Assembly: GCA_963792785.1 (NCBI GenBank)
Contig: CAWBXO010000004.1
Span: forward strand, 496,001-560,000
Length of the DNA stretch: 64,000 nt
Source: CAWIMX01 sp963792785
GTDB lineage: Bacteria > Acidobacteriota > Vicinamibacteria > Vicinamibacterales > CAVVIG01
Reading direction: 5' to 3'
This document shows positions 17,301 through 25,631 of this stretch, one piece after another (position 1 is the stretch's first letter; every line of letters starts with the position of its first letter). Under the pieces are notes generated by a model, which did not search any database, was not told the DNA's origin, and was given only the letters and a program-made list of their open reading frames with translations. Both the position numbers and the translations under genes were made by a program.

Positions 17301-17565
17301 GGCCGGCCGCCTGTCGCATCACGATGACCCGCGCCATGACGAATCCCAGCAGACACAGCAGCAGCCGCTGCCACCGACCGCCCGAGACGACATACATACC
17401 CGCCAGCGCCAGACTCGTCCGCAGCAGCATGCTGACGAAGAACCACGCCGCCGGTCGTGGGGACGATACGGCCTTGCGCACCGTCCACCACAGGCCGCCG
17501 AAGAACATCGCGCCGAGCATGGCGCCCGCCACCCACGCCAGGACCAGCGTCCACGCCTCAGTCAT
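17290..17565 (-). CDS. atpR: N-ATPase subunit AtpR-like
   Basis: 91 residues from ATG 17,565, with three hydrophobic segments (LAWVAGAMLGAMFFGGLWW, FVSMLLRTSLALAGMYVV, LLLCLLGFVMARVIVM). Its place between AtpQ and AtpB and the Arg residues in the membrane segments fit AtpR of N-ATPases, which is proposed to help assemble the c ring. The start overlaps the preceding gene by eight bases. Confidence 0.8.
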   Translation of the reverse strand: MTEAWTLVLAWVAGAMLGAMFFGGLWWTVRKAVSSPRPAAWFFVSMLLRTSLALAGMYVVSGGRWQRLLLCLLGFVMARVIVMRQAAGHAS

Positions 17566-17893
17566 GGTTGCCTCGCTGTTCTTCCTGCATGGCCTTGTCT
17601 TCCTTGGCGATCCACTGCCACGCATTCCAGCACCCGATCGCGAGCCCGGCGACGAGCAACGCCAGTGTCCAGGCGTGCCCGCCCGGATGCCGCCGGTCCA
17701 GCCAGATCCCGAGCGCCGCGCCGACGAGCGTCGGCACGACCACCGACCAGCCAATCAGCCCCATCATGCCCAGGCCGAACCAGACGCCAGGCGTCGGGTG
17801 ACGCCGCGCCCTGAGCTTGCGCGCCGCCTTCGCGCCGACCTCGTTGGCGAGAGTCGGCTCGCGCGTCGACGTGGTCGTCGGATCGTCACTCAT
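17558..17893 (-). CDS. atpQ: N-ATPase subunit AtpQ-like (AtpI family)
   Basis: 111 residues with a basic N-terminal part (KAARKLRARRHPTP) and two membrane segments (WFGLGMMGLIGWSVVVP and LALLVAGLAIGCWNAW), the AtpI/AtpQ pattern. It follows atpC with an eight-base overlap, which is the order epsilon-Q-R-a-c-b-alpha-gamma of N-ATPase operons. AtpI-like proteins help c-ring assembly. Confidence 0.82.
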   Translation of the reverse strand: MSDDPTTTSTREPTLANEVGAKAARKLRARRHPTPGVWFGLGMMGLIGWSVVVPTLVGAALGIWLDRRHPGGHAWTLALLVAGLAIGCWNAWQWIAKEDKAMQEEQRGNHD

Positions 17894-18275
17894 GGTGAAA
17901 CGTCGCGAGGCGGCGCAATAAGCCCGTTTCCAATTTCGCCATGACCGCCCGCGTGTTCTGCTCGTGCTCGTTCAGTGTCAGAAACTCATGGGCCACCGCG
18001 TCGTGCAATCGGCCGAGGTCCGTTCCACCCATCGCCCGGCGCACGGACACGAGCACGTCCGCGCCGGCCTTGACGAGCACCCCTTCATCCACGGCCACGT
18101 AGATCTCACCGTCTCCGTCGGTCTCATACGTCAGAATCCCCGGGGCGAGCGCCGCCACGCAATCGAGCCGGTGCGGCAGCAGTCCGAACGAGCCCTCGCG
18201 GGTTTCGGCGACGATGCGCGACACGCCGGAGGTCTCCGCGAAGATGCCGAACGGCAGAAGGACCTTCAGGTTCAT
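17886..18275 (-). CDS. atpC: N-type ATP synthase epsilon subunit
   Basis: 129 residues. The N-terminal beta sandwich (MNLKVLLPFGIF, FGLLPHRLDCVAALAPGIL, YVAVDEGVLVKAG) is complete; the C-terminal helical part is short. Part of the central stalk and regulator of ATP hydrolysis. Start overlaps the atpD stop by four bases. Confidence 0.88.
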   Translation of the reverse strand: MNLKVLLPFGIFAETSGVSRIVAETREGSFGLLPHRLDCVAALAPGILTYETDGDGEIYVAVDEGVLVKAGADVLVSVRRAMGGTDLGRLHDAVAHEFLTLNEHEQNTRAVMAKLETGLLRRLATFHHE

Positions 18276-19666
18276 TTCGCTGGCCTCTTCGCTTCGTCGA
18301 TCTTCCCGATCATGTAGAGCGCGCGCTCCGGGTAGTCCTTGAATTCATCGTGCAGGATTCGCTCACACCCGTCCAGCGAGTCTTCCAGGCTGACGAGTTT
18401 GCCCGTGAGGCCGGTGAACGCCTCGGTCGTAAAAAAGGGCTGCGTCAGAAACCTCTCCAACCGCCGCGCGCGGGCGACCACCTTGCGATCCTCGGGCGAC
18501 AACTGTTCGAGGCCGAGCATGGCCACGATGTCCTTGAGTGCCGCGTATTGCGCGAGCGTCCGCCGAATGTCCTGCGCCAGGCTGTAGTGCCGCTCACCGA
18601 CGATGCCCGGCGTCGCCATCTTGGAACTGGATTGGAGCGGGTCGATCGCCGGATACAGGCCTTCGCTCGCCCGCTTGCGCGAGAGCACGATGGAGGCGGA
18701 CAGATGCGAGAAGGTATGCACGGCGGCCGGATCGGTGAAATCGTCGGCCGGCACATACACCGCCTGAATCGAGGTGATCGCGCCGGTGTCGGTGTTGGCG
18801 ATGCGCTCTTCCAGCCGCGACAACTCGGTGCCCATCGTCGGCTGATAGCCCAGGCGCGACGGCATCTGCCCCATCAGGCCGGAGACCTCCATGCCGGCCT
18901 GGATGAACCGGAAGATGTTGTCGACGAGCAGCAGGACGTCGCGATGCTCGTCGTCACGGAAATACTCGGCCATCGTGAGCGCCGCGTGGCCCACGCGGAA
19001 CCGGCTGCCGGGCGGCTCGTTCATCTGGCCGAAGACCATGACCATGTTCGGCAGCACGCCGGCGGCCTGCATGTCGCGGTACAGCTCTTCGCCCTCGCGG
19101 CAGCGTTCGCCGATGCCGCAGAAGATGCTGACGCCCTCCTGATGCCCGATCATGTTGTGGATCATTTCGGTGAGCAGCACCGTCTTGCCCACCCCGGCCC
19201 CGCCGAAGAGCCCCGCCTTGCCGCCGCGTTCGAGCGGCACGAGCACATCGATCGCCTTGAGGCCCGTTTCGAAGATCTCGGACTTCGTCGAACGACGGGC
19301 CAGCGGCGGCGGCGCCCGATGCACGGAGCGCCATTGGACATCCGACAACGCCGCCTCGCGGTCGATGACGTGCCCGAACACGTCGAACATGCGCGAGAGG
19401 ATCCCCTTGCCCACGGGCGCTTTCAACGGCCCACCCGTGTCCTCGACCGCCGTCCCGCGAGCGAGGCCCTGGGTCGGCGTCAACGCAATCCCGCGCACGA
19501 GATGCGCATCACGCTGCGCCAGCACTTCGATGACGATCTGCTGGTCCCCTCCCGCGCGCAGGACCGAGTGGATCGACGGCAGGTGCTCGTCGAACCGGAC
19601 GTCCACGACGCTGCCGCGAATGGCGACGACCGCGCCGAGATTGGGCCGAGGGGCCGCGTCGCTCAT
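18272..19666 (-). CDS. atpD: N-type ATP synthase beta subunit
   Basis: 464 residues. Walker A is GGAGVGKT at 155-162; GERCREGEEL holds the catalytic Glu region and LLLVDNIFRFIQAG the Walker B segment. This is the catalytic subunit of F1. The operon begins with beta and epsilon, then Q, R, a, c, b, alpha and gamma, and lacks delta, which is the known N-ATPase order. The ATG overlaps the TGA of the histidine-phosphatase gene (ATGA), so the ATPase genes are translationally linked to the ackA-xfp genes upstream. Confidence 0.93.
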   Translation of the reverse strand: MSDAAPRPNLGAVVAIRGSVVDVRFDEHLPSIHSVLRAGGDQQIVIEVLAQRDAHLVRGIALTPTQGLARGTAVEDTGGPLKAPVGKGILSRMFDVFGHVIDREAALSDVQWRSVHRAPPPLARRSTKSEIFETGLKAIDVLVPLERGGKAGLFGGAGVGKTVLLTEMIHNMIGHQEGVSIFCGIGERCREGEELYRDMQAAGVLPNMVMVFGQMNEPPGSRFRVGHAALTMAEYFRDDEHRDVLLLVDNIFRFIQAGMEVSGLMGQMPSRLGYQPTMGTELSRLEERIANTDTGAITSIQAVYVPADDFTDPAAVHTFSHLSASIVLSRKRASEGLYPAIDPLQSSSKMATPGIVGERHYSLAQDIRRTLAQYAALKDIVAMLGLEQLSPEDRKVVARARRLERFLTQPFFTTEAFTGLTGKLVSLEDSLDGCERILHDEFKDYPERALYMIGKIDEAKRPAK

Positions 19667-20245
19667 GGCGTCGTGGGTGTCGCGTTCCACAAGGCGATCA
19701 CCGGCACCTCGGGGTGGTGGAGGGCGTAGGTGAGCATGCTGAGCGACGCCGCGCCGAGCGGGAAATGTTGGGCATCGGCGAGCGGCGCTCCGATCCATCG
19801 CAGGGCCAGAACAGGCCCGAACTGGCCGTGGGAGAAGAGCGCGACGTGTCCGTCCAGCGTTCGCAGACGCGCGATGAGCCGATCCGCGCGGTCGGAGACC
19901 TGCGCGGGCGTTTCCCCATGCGGACAACCGTCCCGAAACAGATTCCAGCCGGCTCGCTCCGCTTCGATCTCGGCGGACCGCTTCCCTTCGTAATCGCCGT
20001 AGTCCCATTCCGCCAGGTCCGGCTCGACTTCGGCCGCGGCGCCCCAGCCCGGCCAGCTCGCACGTCTCTCGCGCGCGTCGTCGGGGACTGGTCAGGACAT
20101 GAGCGAAGGAGATGCCCTGGAGGCGTTGCCCGAGTTCCCGCGCTTCGTCCTCGCCATGCGCGGTCAACGGAATGTCCGTGCGACCGGTGTGCCGTCCGGA
20201 ACGCGACCATTCGGTTTCACCGTGCCGGATCAGGTACAGGCTCAT
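19663..20245 (-). CDS. Histidine phosphatase (phosphoglycerate mutase-like), one frameshift
   Basis: The start (MSLYLIRHGETEW, catalytic RHG) overlaps the xfp stop. The first 70 residues end near CELAGLG. The rest continues in another frame with LAEWDYGDYEG, GETPAQVSDRADRL, the second catalytic His in ALFSHGQFGPVLAL and a tail ending ALWNATPTTP. The switch falls near 20,048 in a run of G/C, so a one-base error is likely. Such enzymes act on phosphorylated sugars or phosphoglycerate. Its place between phosphoketolase and ATPase genes suggests a role in sugar phosphate flow, but the substrate is unknown. Confidence 0.75.
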
Positions 20246-22614
20246 CTTCCCCACGTCCAGTTCCGGATTTCCGGCAGGTCCTGGCCGTACGTGTCGATGT
20301 ACTGCTTGTGTTCGACGAGCTTGTCCTTCAGCTGCTGCTTCAGGTAGACGCCCTTGTCTCCGGTTTGCGGCAGGCGGTCGATGGTGTCCATCACGAGGTG
20401 AAACCGGTCCAGGTCGTTCAGCACCGTCATGTCGAAGGGCGTGGTGATCGTGCCCTCTTCCTTGTAGCCGCGGACGTGGATGTTGGCGTGGTTGGTCCGG
20501 CGGTACGTCAGCCGGTGGATCAACCACGGGTAGGCATGGAAGGCGAAGATGACCGGCTTGTCCTTGGTGAACAGCGCGTCGAAATCCATGTCGCTCAACC
20601 CGTGCGGGTGCTCGCTCTGCGGCTGCAGCTTCATGAGGTCCACCACATTGACCACCCGGATCTTCAGATCGGGCAGATGCTCGCGCATGATGGAGACCGC
20701 GGCCAGCGTCTCCAGCGTGGGAACGTCGCCACAGCAGGCCATGACCACGTCGGGCGCGGCGCCCTGGTCGTTACTGGCCCACTGCCAGATCCCGATGCCC
20801 TCCGTGCAGTGGTTGACCGCGGCGTCCATCGTCAGCCACTGCGGCGCCGGGTGCTTGCCCGCGACGATGACGTTGACGTAGTGCCGGCTGCGCAGGCAGT
20901 GGTCCATCACCGACAGCAGGCAGTTCGCGTCCGGCGGCAGGTAGACGCGCACGACTTCCGCCTTCTTGTTCACCACCACGTCGATGAACCCGGGGTCCTG
21001 ATGGGTGAAGCCGTTGTGATCCTGGCGCCACACGTGCGACGCCAGGAGGTAGTTGAGCGAGGCGATCTTCCGCCGCCACGGCAGGTCCAACGTGACCTTC
21101 AGCCACTTGGCGTGCTGGTTGAACATCGAATCGATGATGTGAATGAACGCCTCGTAGCAGTTGAAGAGGCCATGCCGTCCGGTGAGCAGGTAGCCCTCGA
21201 GCCAGCCCTCGCACTGGTGCTCGCTGAGCATCGAGTCCAGCACGCGTCCCTCGGGCGCGAGAAACTCGTCGTTCGCCATGGTCGCCGCGTCCCACTGGCG
21301 GTTGGTCGCTTCAAAGATGGCTTCCAGGCCATTCGAGAGCGTCTCGTCGGGGCCAAAGACCCGGAAGTTCCGCTGCTCGCTGTTCAGCTTCTCCACATCG
21401 CGCAGGAAGCGCCCGAGCACATGGGTGTCGCCGATGCCGCGCGTTCCCGGAGTGGGCACGTCCACCGCGTAGGTGCGAAAGTCCGGCATCCGAAGATCGC
21501 GGAGCAGGATGCCGCCGTTGGCGTGGGGATTCGCGCCCATGCGCCGCTCGCCAGTGGGCGCGAGTGCGGCCAGTTCCGGTTTCAGGCGGCCGTCTTCATC
21601 GAAGAGTTCCTCCGGGCGGTAGCTCTTCAGCCATTCCTCCAGCAGCGTGAGGTGCTCCGGATGCGTCGCCGGGTCGGAGAGCGGCACCTGATGCGCGCGG
21701 AACGTGCCTTCGATCTGGCGGCCGTCGACCACCTTGGGCCCCGTCCAGCCTTTGGGCGACTTGAGGACGATCATCGGCCAGCGCGGGCGCGTCAGGTCGC
21801 CGCGAGTGCGAGCGTTCTGCTGGATGGCGCGGATCTGCTCCACGGCCGCATCGAGGGCCGTGGCCATGGCTTCGTGCATCAGCGCGGGCTCGTGCCCCTC
21901 GACGAAGATCGGCGCCCACCCGTAGCCGCGCAGCAGCTGTTCCAATTCCTCGGGTTCGATGCGGGCGAGGATGGTCGGATTGGAAATCTTGTAGCCGTTG
22001 AGATGCAGGATCGGCAGCACCGCCCCATCGGTGGCCGGATTCAGGAACTTGTTGGAATGCCACGCGGTCGCGAGCGGCCCCGTTTCGGCCTCGCCATCGC
22101 CGACGACGCAGGCGACGAGGAAATCGGGGTTGTCGAACACCGCGCCGAACGCGTGGCTGAGCGAATAGCCCAACTCGCCGCCCTCGTGGATCGACCCCGG
22201 GCATTCCGGCGACGCGTGGCTGGGGATACCTCCGGGAAACGAAAACTGAAGGAAGAGCTTCCGCAGCCCCGCCTCGTCCTGACTGATGTCGGGATAGATC
22301 TCGCTGTAGGTGCCTTCGAGGTACGTGTTGGCCACCACCGCCGGGCCGCCATGCCCGGGGCCGGAGACGTAGATCATGTCGAGGTCGTATTTCTTGATGA
22401 CGCGGTTCAGGTGCACGTAGATGAAGTTCTGCCCAGGCGTCGTGCCCCAGTGCCCGAGCAACAGGTGCTTCACATCGCCGAGCGCCAGCGGCCGCTTGAG
22501 GAGCGGGTTGTCGTACAGATAGATCTGGCCCACCGACAGGTAGTTCGCGGCCCGCCAGTACGCGTGCATCTTTTCGAGCAGGCCCGGCGCCAGGGTCTTG
22601 GTCGTCACTGTCAC
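20242..22614 (-). CDS. xfp: Phosphoketolase (xylulose-5-phosphate/fructose-6-phosphate)
   Basis: 790 residues, full length for the family. Thiamine diphosphate-dependent enzyme that splits xylulose 5-phosphate or fructose 6-phosphate with phosphate to give acetyl phosphate. Visible signatures are GPGHGGP, FSFPGGIPSHASPECPGSIHEGGELGY in parts, GDGEAETGPLA and the C-terminal RRTNHANIHVRGYKEEGT-like region. The start overlaps the DUF302 stop by four bases and the stop overlaps the histidine-phosphatase start. Acetyl phosphate made here can feed acetate kinase, encoded first in the same operon, to make ATP. Confidence 0.93.
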   Translation of the reverse strand: MTVTTKTLAPGLLEKMHAYWRAANYLSVGQIYLYDNPLLKRPLALGDVKHLLLGHWGTTPGQNFIYVHLNRVIKKYDLDMIYVSGPGHGGPAVVANTYLEGTYSEIYPDISQDEAGLRKLFLQFSFPGGIPSHASPECPGSIHEGGELGYSLSHAFGAVFDNPDFLVACVVGDGEAETGPLATAWHSNKFLNPATDGAVLPILHLNGYKISNPTILARIEPEELEQLLRGYGWAPIFVEGHEPALMHEAMATALDAAVEQIRAIQQNARTRGDLTRPRWPMIVLKSPKGWTGPKVVDGRQIEGTFRAHQVPLSDPATHPEHLTLLEEWLKSYRPEELFDEDGRLKPELAALAPTGERRMGANPHANGGILLRDLRMPDFRTYAVDVPTPGTRGIGDTHVLGRFLRDVEKLNSEQRNFRVFGPDETLSNGLEAIFEATNRQWDAATMANDEFLAPEGRVLDSMLSEHQCEGWLEGYLLTGRHGLFNCYEAFIHIIDSMFNQHAKWLKVTLDLPWRRKIASLNYLLASHVWRQDHNGFTHQDPGFIDVVVNKKAEVVRVYLPPDANCLLSVMDHCLRSRHYVNVIVAGKHPAPQWLTMDAAVNHCTEGIGIWQWASNDQGAAPDVVMACCGDVPTLETLAAVSIMREHLPDLKIRVVNVVDLMKLQPQSEHPHGLSDMDFDALFTKDKPVIFAFHAYPWLIHRLTYRRTNHANIHVRGYKEEGTITTPFDMTVLNDLDRFHLVMDTIDRLPQTGDKGVYLKQQLKDKLVEHKQYIDTYGQDLPEIRNWTWGR

Positions 22615-23000
22615 TTCTCCCGTGCCGCCTCATTCATGATCTTCACGATCGTCTTCTCCACCTCCTGCGCCACCTCGCCGAGCTGCGGCGCGTCGAACAT
22701 GGCGAGGAGCACCGTCGGCTTCAACGTCGCCAGCGTGGTCTTGCCGCCCTCCTCATAGACGGAGATCCGGCATGGGAGGGCCGTGGAGAGACCCATCCGC
22801 GCCTCGAGCACGCGCTTGGCCTGCTGCGGGTTGCAGACTTCGAAGATCAGGCATTTGTGGGCGAACGCGACGCCCTTCTTGATCATCGTCTCCTGGAGAT
22901 CGTGCACCTGCATGACGCCAAAATGATTCGCCTGCACCGCAGCCTGCAGGGCGGCCGCGGCCTCGCTCACCGTCTTCTCTGTCGTGACCGTGATCAGCAT
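22611..23000 (-). CDS. DUF302 family protein
   Basis: 129 residues, cytoplasmic by sequence. It has the DUF302 pattern: ALQAAVQANHFGVMQVHDL, then KCLIFEVCNPQQAKRVL with a conserved CNP, and LPCRISVYEEGGKT. DUF302 proteins form a small alpha/beta dimer; the function is not known. It lies 18 bases after ackA and overlaps xfp by four bases, so it is part of the acetyl-phosphate operon. The C-terminal 40 residues form a likely amphipathic helix. Confidence 0.82.
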   Translation of the reverse strand: MLITVTTEKTVSEAAAALQAAVQANHFGVMQVHDLQETMIKKGVAFAHKCLIFEVCNPQQAKRVLEARMGLSTALPCRISVYEEGGKTTLATLKPTVLLAMFDAPQLGEVAQEVEKTIVKIMNEAAREK

Positions 23001-23018
23001 CGTCTCTCCTCGTCCATT

Positions 23019-24212
23019 TTAAGCTGTGACGCCGCCACCGATCCGGACGACCGAGCGCGCGATCATCAGCTCCTCGTCCGTACGGATGACGCGCACCGTG
23101 ACACGGCCGCGGCCGCGCGAAATCCGCGCGGCGTTCGTTGCGTTGCGCCGCGGGTCGAGTTCGATGCCGAGACACCCAAGGCCGTCACAGATCCGCTGCC
23201 GGATGAGCGGCGCGTTTTCGCCGATGCCCGCGGAGAAGACCAGCGTGTCGAGTCCTCCGAGCGCGGCGGCGAAGGCGCCGATCCATTTCTTGGCCTGATA
23301 GCAGAACAGCGCCACGGCGTCCCGCGCGCGCGGGTCGGCGCCTTCCCGCGCGAGCAGGTCGCGCACGTCGGAACTCGTGCCCGACACGCCGAACAGTCCG
23401 GACTCGTGGTTCACCATGCGTTCGAATTGCGCCGCGGTCATCCGTTCCGTGCGCGCCAGGTACGACACCAGGCCGGGGTCCAGATCTCCCGTGCGGGTGC
23501 CCATCACCAAGCCCGCCGTGGGCGTGAAGCCCATGCTCGTGTCGAGGCTCTTGCCCTCGTGCACGGCGGCCAGACTGGCGCCGCTGCCGAGATGCGCGAG
23601 GATCACGCGTCCCCGGGCGGCCGCGGGATCCAGGCGGCCGAGCTCCTCCATGAGATAGGCATAGGACAGGCCGTGAAAGCCGTAGCGCACGACGCCCTTC
23701 GCCGCGTAGCGCCGCGGGATCGGCAGCACCGTGGCGACACGCGGCAAGGTGCGGTGAAACGCGGTGTCGAAGCAGGCGACCTGGGGCAGCCGTGGATGCC
23801 GCCGCCTGAACGTGTCGATCAGCGCAATCTCGCGGGGCAGATGATCGGGGGCATACGGCGTGATGCGGCGCAGTTCCGCGACGAGCGTCGGCGTGACCCG
23901 CTCCGGGACCGAGTGCCGCATGCCGTGCACCACGCGGTGTCCGATGGCCTGGACGGATGCGAAGAAGGGCTGCGCCTCGAGCCAGTCGAGCAGAAACGGC
24001 ACCACGCGGCCGCGGTCGGCCGCGGTGAGGCGTCGTGGGAAATGCGGGTGTCCGGCCGCGTCGTTAACGATGAGACGGGTGCCGCGCAGGCCGATGCGAT
24101 CGATCGTTCCGTCGAACCGGCGGCGCAGCCTCCCGCCGGTCTCGTACCCCGCGAACTTGATGCTCGACGACCCGCTGTTGATCGTCAGCACGAGAGGATC
24201 ATGTGTCGTCAT
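23019..24212 (-). CDS. ackA: Acetate kinase
   Basis: 397 residues. Converts acetyl phosphate and ADP to acetate and ATP. Signatures include LTINSGSSSIKF at the N-terminus, HRVVHG, CFDTAFHRTLP, RYGFHGLSYAYL, AHLGSGASLAAVHEGKSLD, TAGLVMGTRTGDLDPGL and FSAGIGENAP. It is the first gene of the operon that runs through DUF302, xfp, a histidine phosphatase and the N-ATPase genes. The 87 bases upstream show no clear palindrome of the regulon type. Confidence 0.95.
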   Translation of the reverse strand: MTTHDPLVLTINSGSSSIKFAGYETGGRLRRRFDGTIDRIGLRGTRLIVNDAAGHPHFPRRLTAADRGRVVPFLLDWLEAQPFFASVQAIGHRVVHGMRHSVPERVTPTLVAELRRITPYAPDHLPREIALIDTFRRRHPRLPQVACFDTAFHRTLPRVATVLPIPRRYAAKGVVRYGFHGLSYAYLMEELGRLDPAAARGRVILAHLGSGASLAAVHEGKSLDTSMGFTPTAGLVMGTRTGDLDPGLVSYLARTERMTAAQFERMVNHESGLFGVSGTSSDVRDLLAREGADPRARDAVALFCYQAKKWIGAFAAALGGLDTLVFSAGIGENAPLIRQRICDGLGCLGIELDPRRNATNAARISRGRGRVTVRVIRTDEELMIARSVVRIGGGVTA

Positions 24213-24299
24213 GGACAGCCAGCCCCGCCAGTACTCTATCGTGCCGGCGGCTGCGTGAGGACGGCTGTTTAGACTGCGGCGCGCGACACGGACGCCGAC

Positions 24300-25106
24300 C
24301 TATTCAATCGGCACTTGCACGTCGACGTCGCTCCTGAGCGTGGCCGTCAACGGGGCGCCAACCGCATGCTGGACCTCGTCGCCCGCCGTCCCCAGGACGA
24401 CCGCCGTCCCGGCTCCGCCACCGATGACGGCGCCCTTCCCGGCACCGCCCTTCCCGCCGAGGATACCGCCGATGATCGCGCCGGCGCCCGCGCCGATCCC
24501 GATCTTCGCCGCATCTTCGGTTTTCGTGCTGTTGGCGGTCTCCGAATACGTCCCGTTGATGTCGTACCGATCATCCCGGCCCGCGGCCGAGAGATTCGTG
24601 AACCGCAGGCTGATGCTGGCCAGGCCCTTGACCTTCGCCGAGCCCTCGACGGCGCTCACCGTGCCGATCAGCGCGCTGCCCGCCGGCCAGACCTCGGAGC
24701 CCCCGACCGACACGGGCTCCGTCAGGGTCGCGGTCACCCGGTCACCGACGCTGTCGGTGGCCGAGTTGATCGCGGAGGTGAGCCTCAGAGACAGCCGCGT
24801 CCCGTCGGGCACCGTGTACTCCCGAAACTTCGCGACCGCCGGCAGGACGACTGGCGTGGCGTCCTTCACCGTCCGCACGTCGACGATGTCCCGCCGCGGA
24901 ATCGCGCGCGTCGTGCGCCCCGCGGTGACTTCGACGTTCTTGTCGTCGCGTCCGGTGACCTTGCCCTGGACCACGCCGCCGTCGGCCCTGGTCACGGCAA
25001 CATCCTGACCGACTTCGACGGCGTCCAGGTCCGGCCCCTTGGCACAGGCCGCCGCCGTCAAGAGCACAGCCGCCGCAACCGCGATGTGACGCGACATCTT
25101 CACCAT
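24300..25106 (-). CDS. Glycine-zipper lipoprotein
   Basis: About 268 residues from ATG 25,106, which follows AAGGAAG. The signal peptide ends in a lipobox (TAAAC). Residues 30-90 or so look like a small beta domain (VGQDVAVTRADGGVVQGKV). A central domain begins near TVPDGTRLSLRL and is like those in proteins that set surface properties. A Gly-rich zipper (GIGAGAGAIIGGILGG, GAVIGGGAG) probably inserts in a membrane. It follows the PA2779-like gene by 34 bases and is probably read from the same promoter. Confidence 0.7.
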   Translation of the reverse strand: MVKMSRHIAVAAAVLLTAAACAKGPDLDAVEVGQDVAVTRADGGVVQGKVTGRDDKNVEVTAGRTTRAIPRRDIVDVRTVKDATPVVLPAVAKFREYTVPDGTRLSLRLTSAINSATDSVGDRVTATLTEPVSVGGSEVWPAGSALIGTVSAVEGSAKVKGLASISLRFTNLSAAGRDDRYDINGTYSETANSTKTEDAAKIGIGAGAGAIIGGILGGKGGAGKGAVIGGGAGTAVVLGTAGDEVQHAVGAPLTATLRSDVDVQVPIE

Positions 25107-25140
25107 GACCATCTTCCTTCGTCCGAACAGGAACCGAGGG

Positions 25141-25521
25141 TTAACGGGCAATGAGGATCACGATGATGATGATCAGCAGCAGGGTGGTCGTCGAAATGAT
25201 GACCGTGTTGGATCCGCCCGCCAGCTGCGCGTCGGCGGTGCGCGCCTGGTCGGCCAGGCTGGCCAGCTCCGCGCTGTCGAGCGCCGAGACGGCCGTCGCG
25301 GCCTGCGTCACGTCGAGCCCGAGTCGATTCGCCAGCTCGGTCACCTGCGAGTGCTCGAAGACGCCGAGCACGGCCTCGCGATTCTGCTGATCGGTCGCGG
25401 CCTGGTCGGCGAGGGCCTGACGCATGGCGGCGGGATCGACCACGTGCTGCTGGGCCATGGCCGCCGTGCTCCAGAGAACGGAGGAGAGAACCAGAAGGGC
25501 CGCCGTTGTTCGAATTCGCAT
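25141..25521 (-). CDS. PA2779-like small exported protein
   Basis: 126 residues from ATG 25,521 with GAGG five bases upstream. Signal peptide ending at AMAQ, a Gln/Asp-rich helical middle (REAVLGVFEHSQVTELANRLGL) and a C-terminal membrane helix (TTTLLLIIIIVILIAR). This matches the PA2779 family, whose genes often adjoin PA2778-type cysteine peptidases. The neighbour upstream here is exactly such a peptidase, which supports the call. Function is not known. Palindrome E lies in the gap upstream. Confidence 0.78.
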   Translation of the reverse strand: MRIRTTAALLVLSSVLWSTAAMAQQHVVDPAAMRQALADQAATDQQNREAVLGVFEHSQVTELANRLGLDVTQAATAVSALDSAELASLADQARTADAQLAGGSNTVIISTTTLLLIIIIVILIAR

Positions 25522-25600
25522 AAACACCTCAAAAGAAGACTACGTGCCCGGCAGTCGAACCAGGCATGAGCGACTGTAGCGAGGCGCGCGGTGGCGGCGC

Positions 25601-25616
25601 TGTCCTGAACAGCACA
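25601..25616 (-). promoter_or_regulatory. Palindrome E, Crp/Fnr-type operator
   Basis: TGTCC-TGAACA-GCACA fits the shared pattern. On the minus strand TACAGT (25,578-25,573) is centred exactly 33 bp away, the same hexamer and distance as for palindrome C. The PA2779-like start is 87.5 bp from the centre. Confidence 0.6.
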
Positions 25617-25631
25617 ACCGGGCCCGACGGC

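Noticed and set aside
24202..24217. TGTGT-CGTCAT-GGACA palindrome-like sequence at the ackA start
   Set aside because: It overlaps the start codon, matches only in part and has no matching -10 hexamer.
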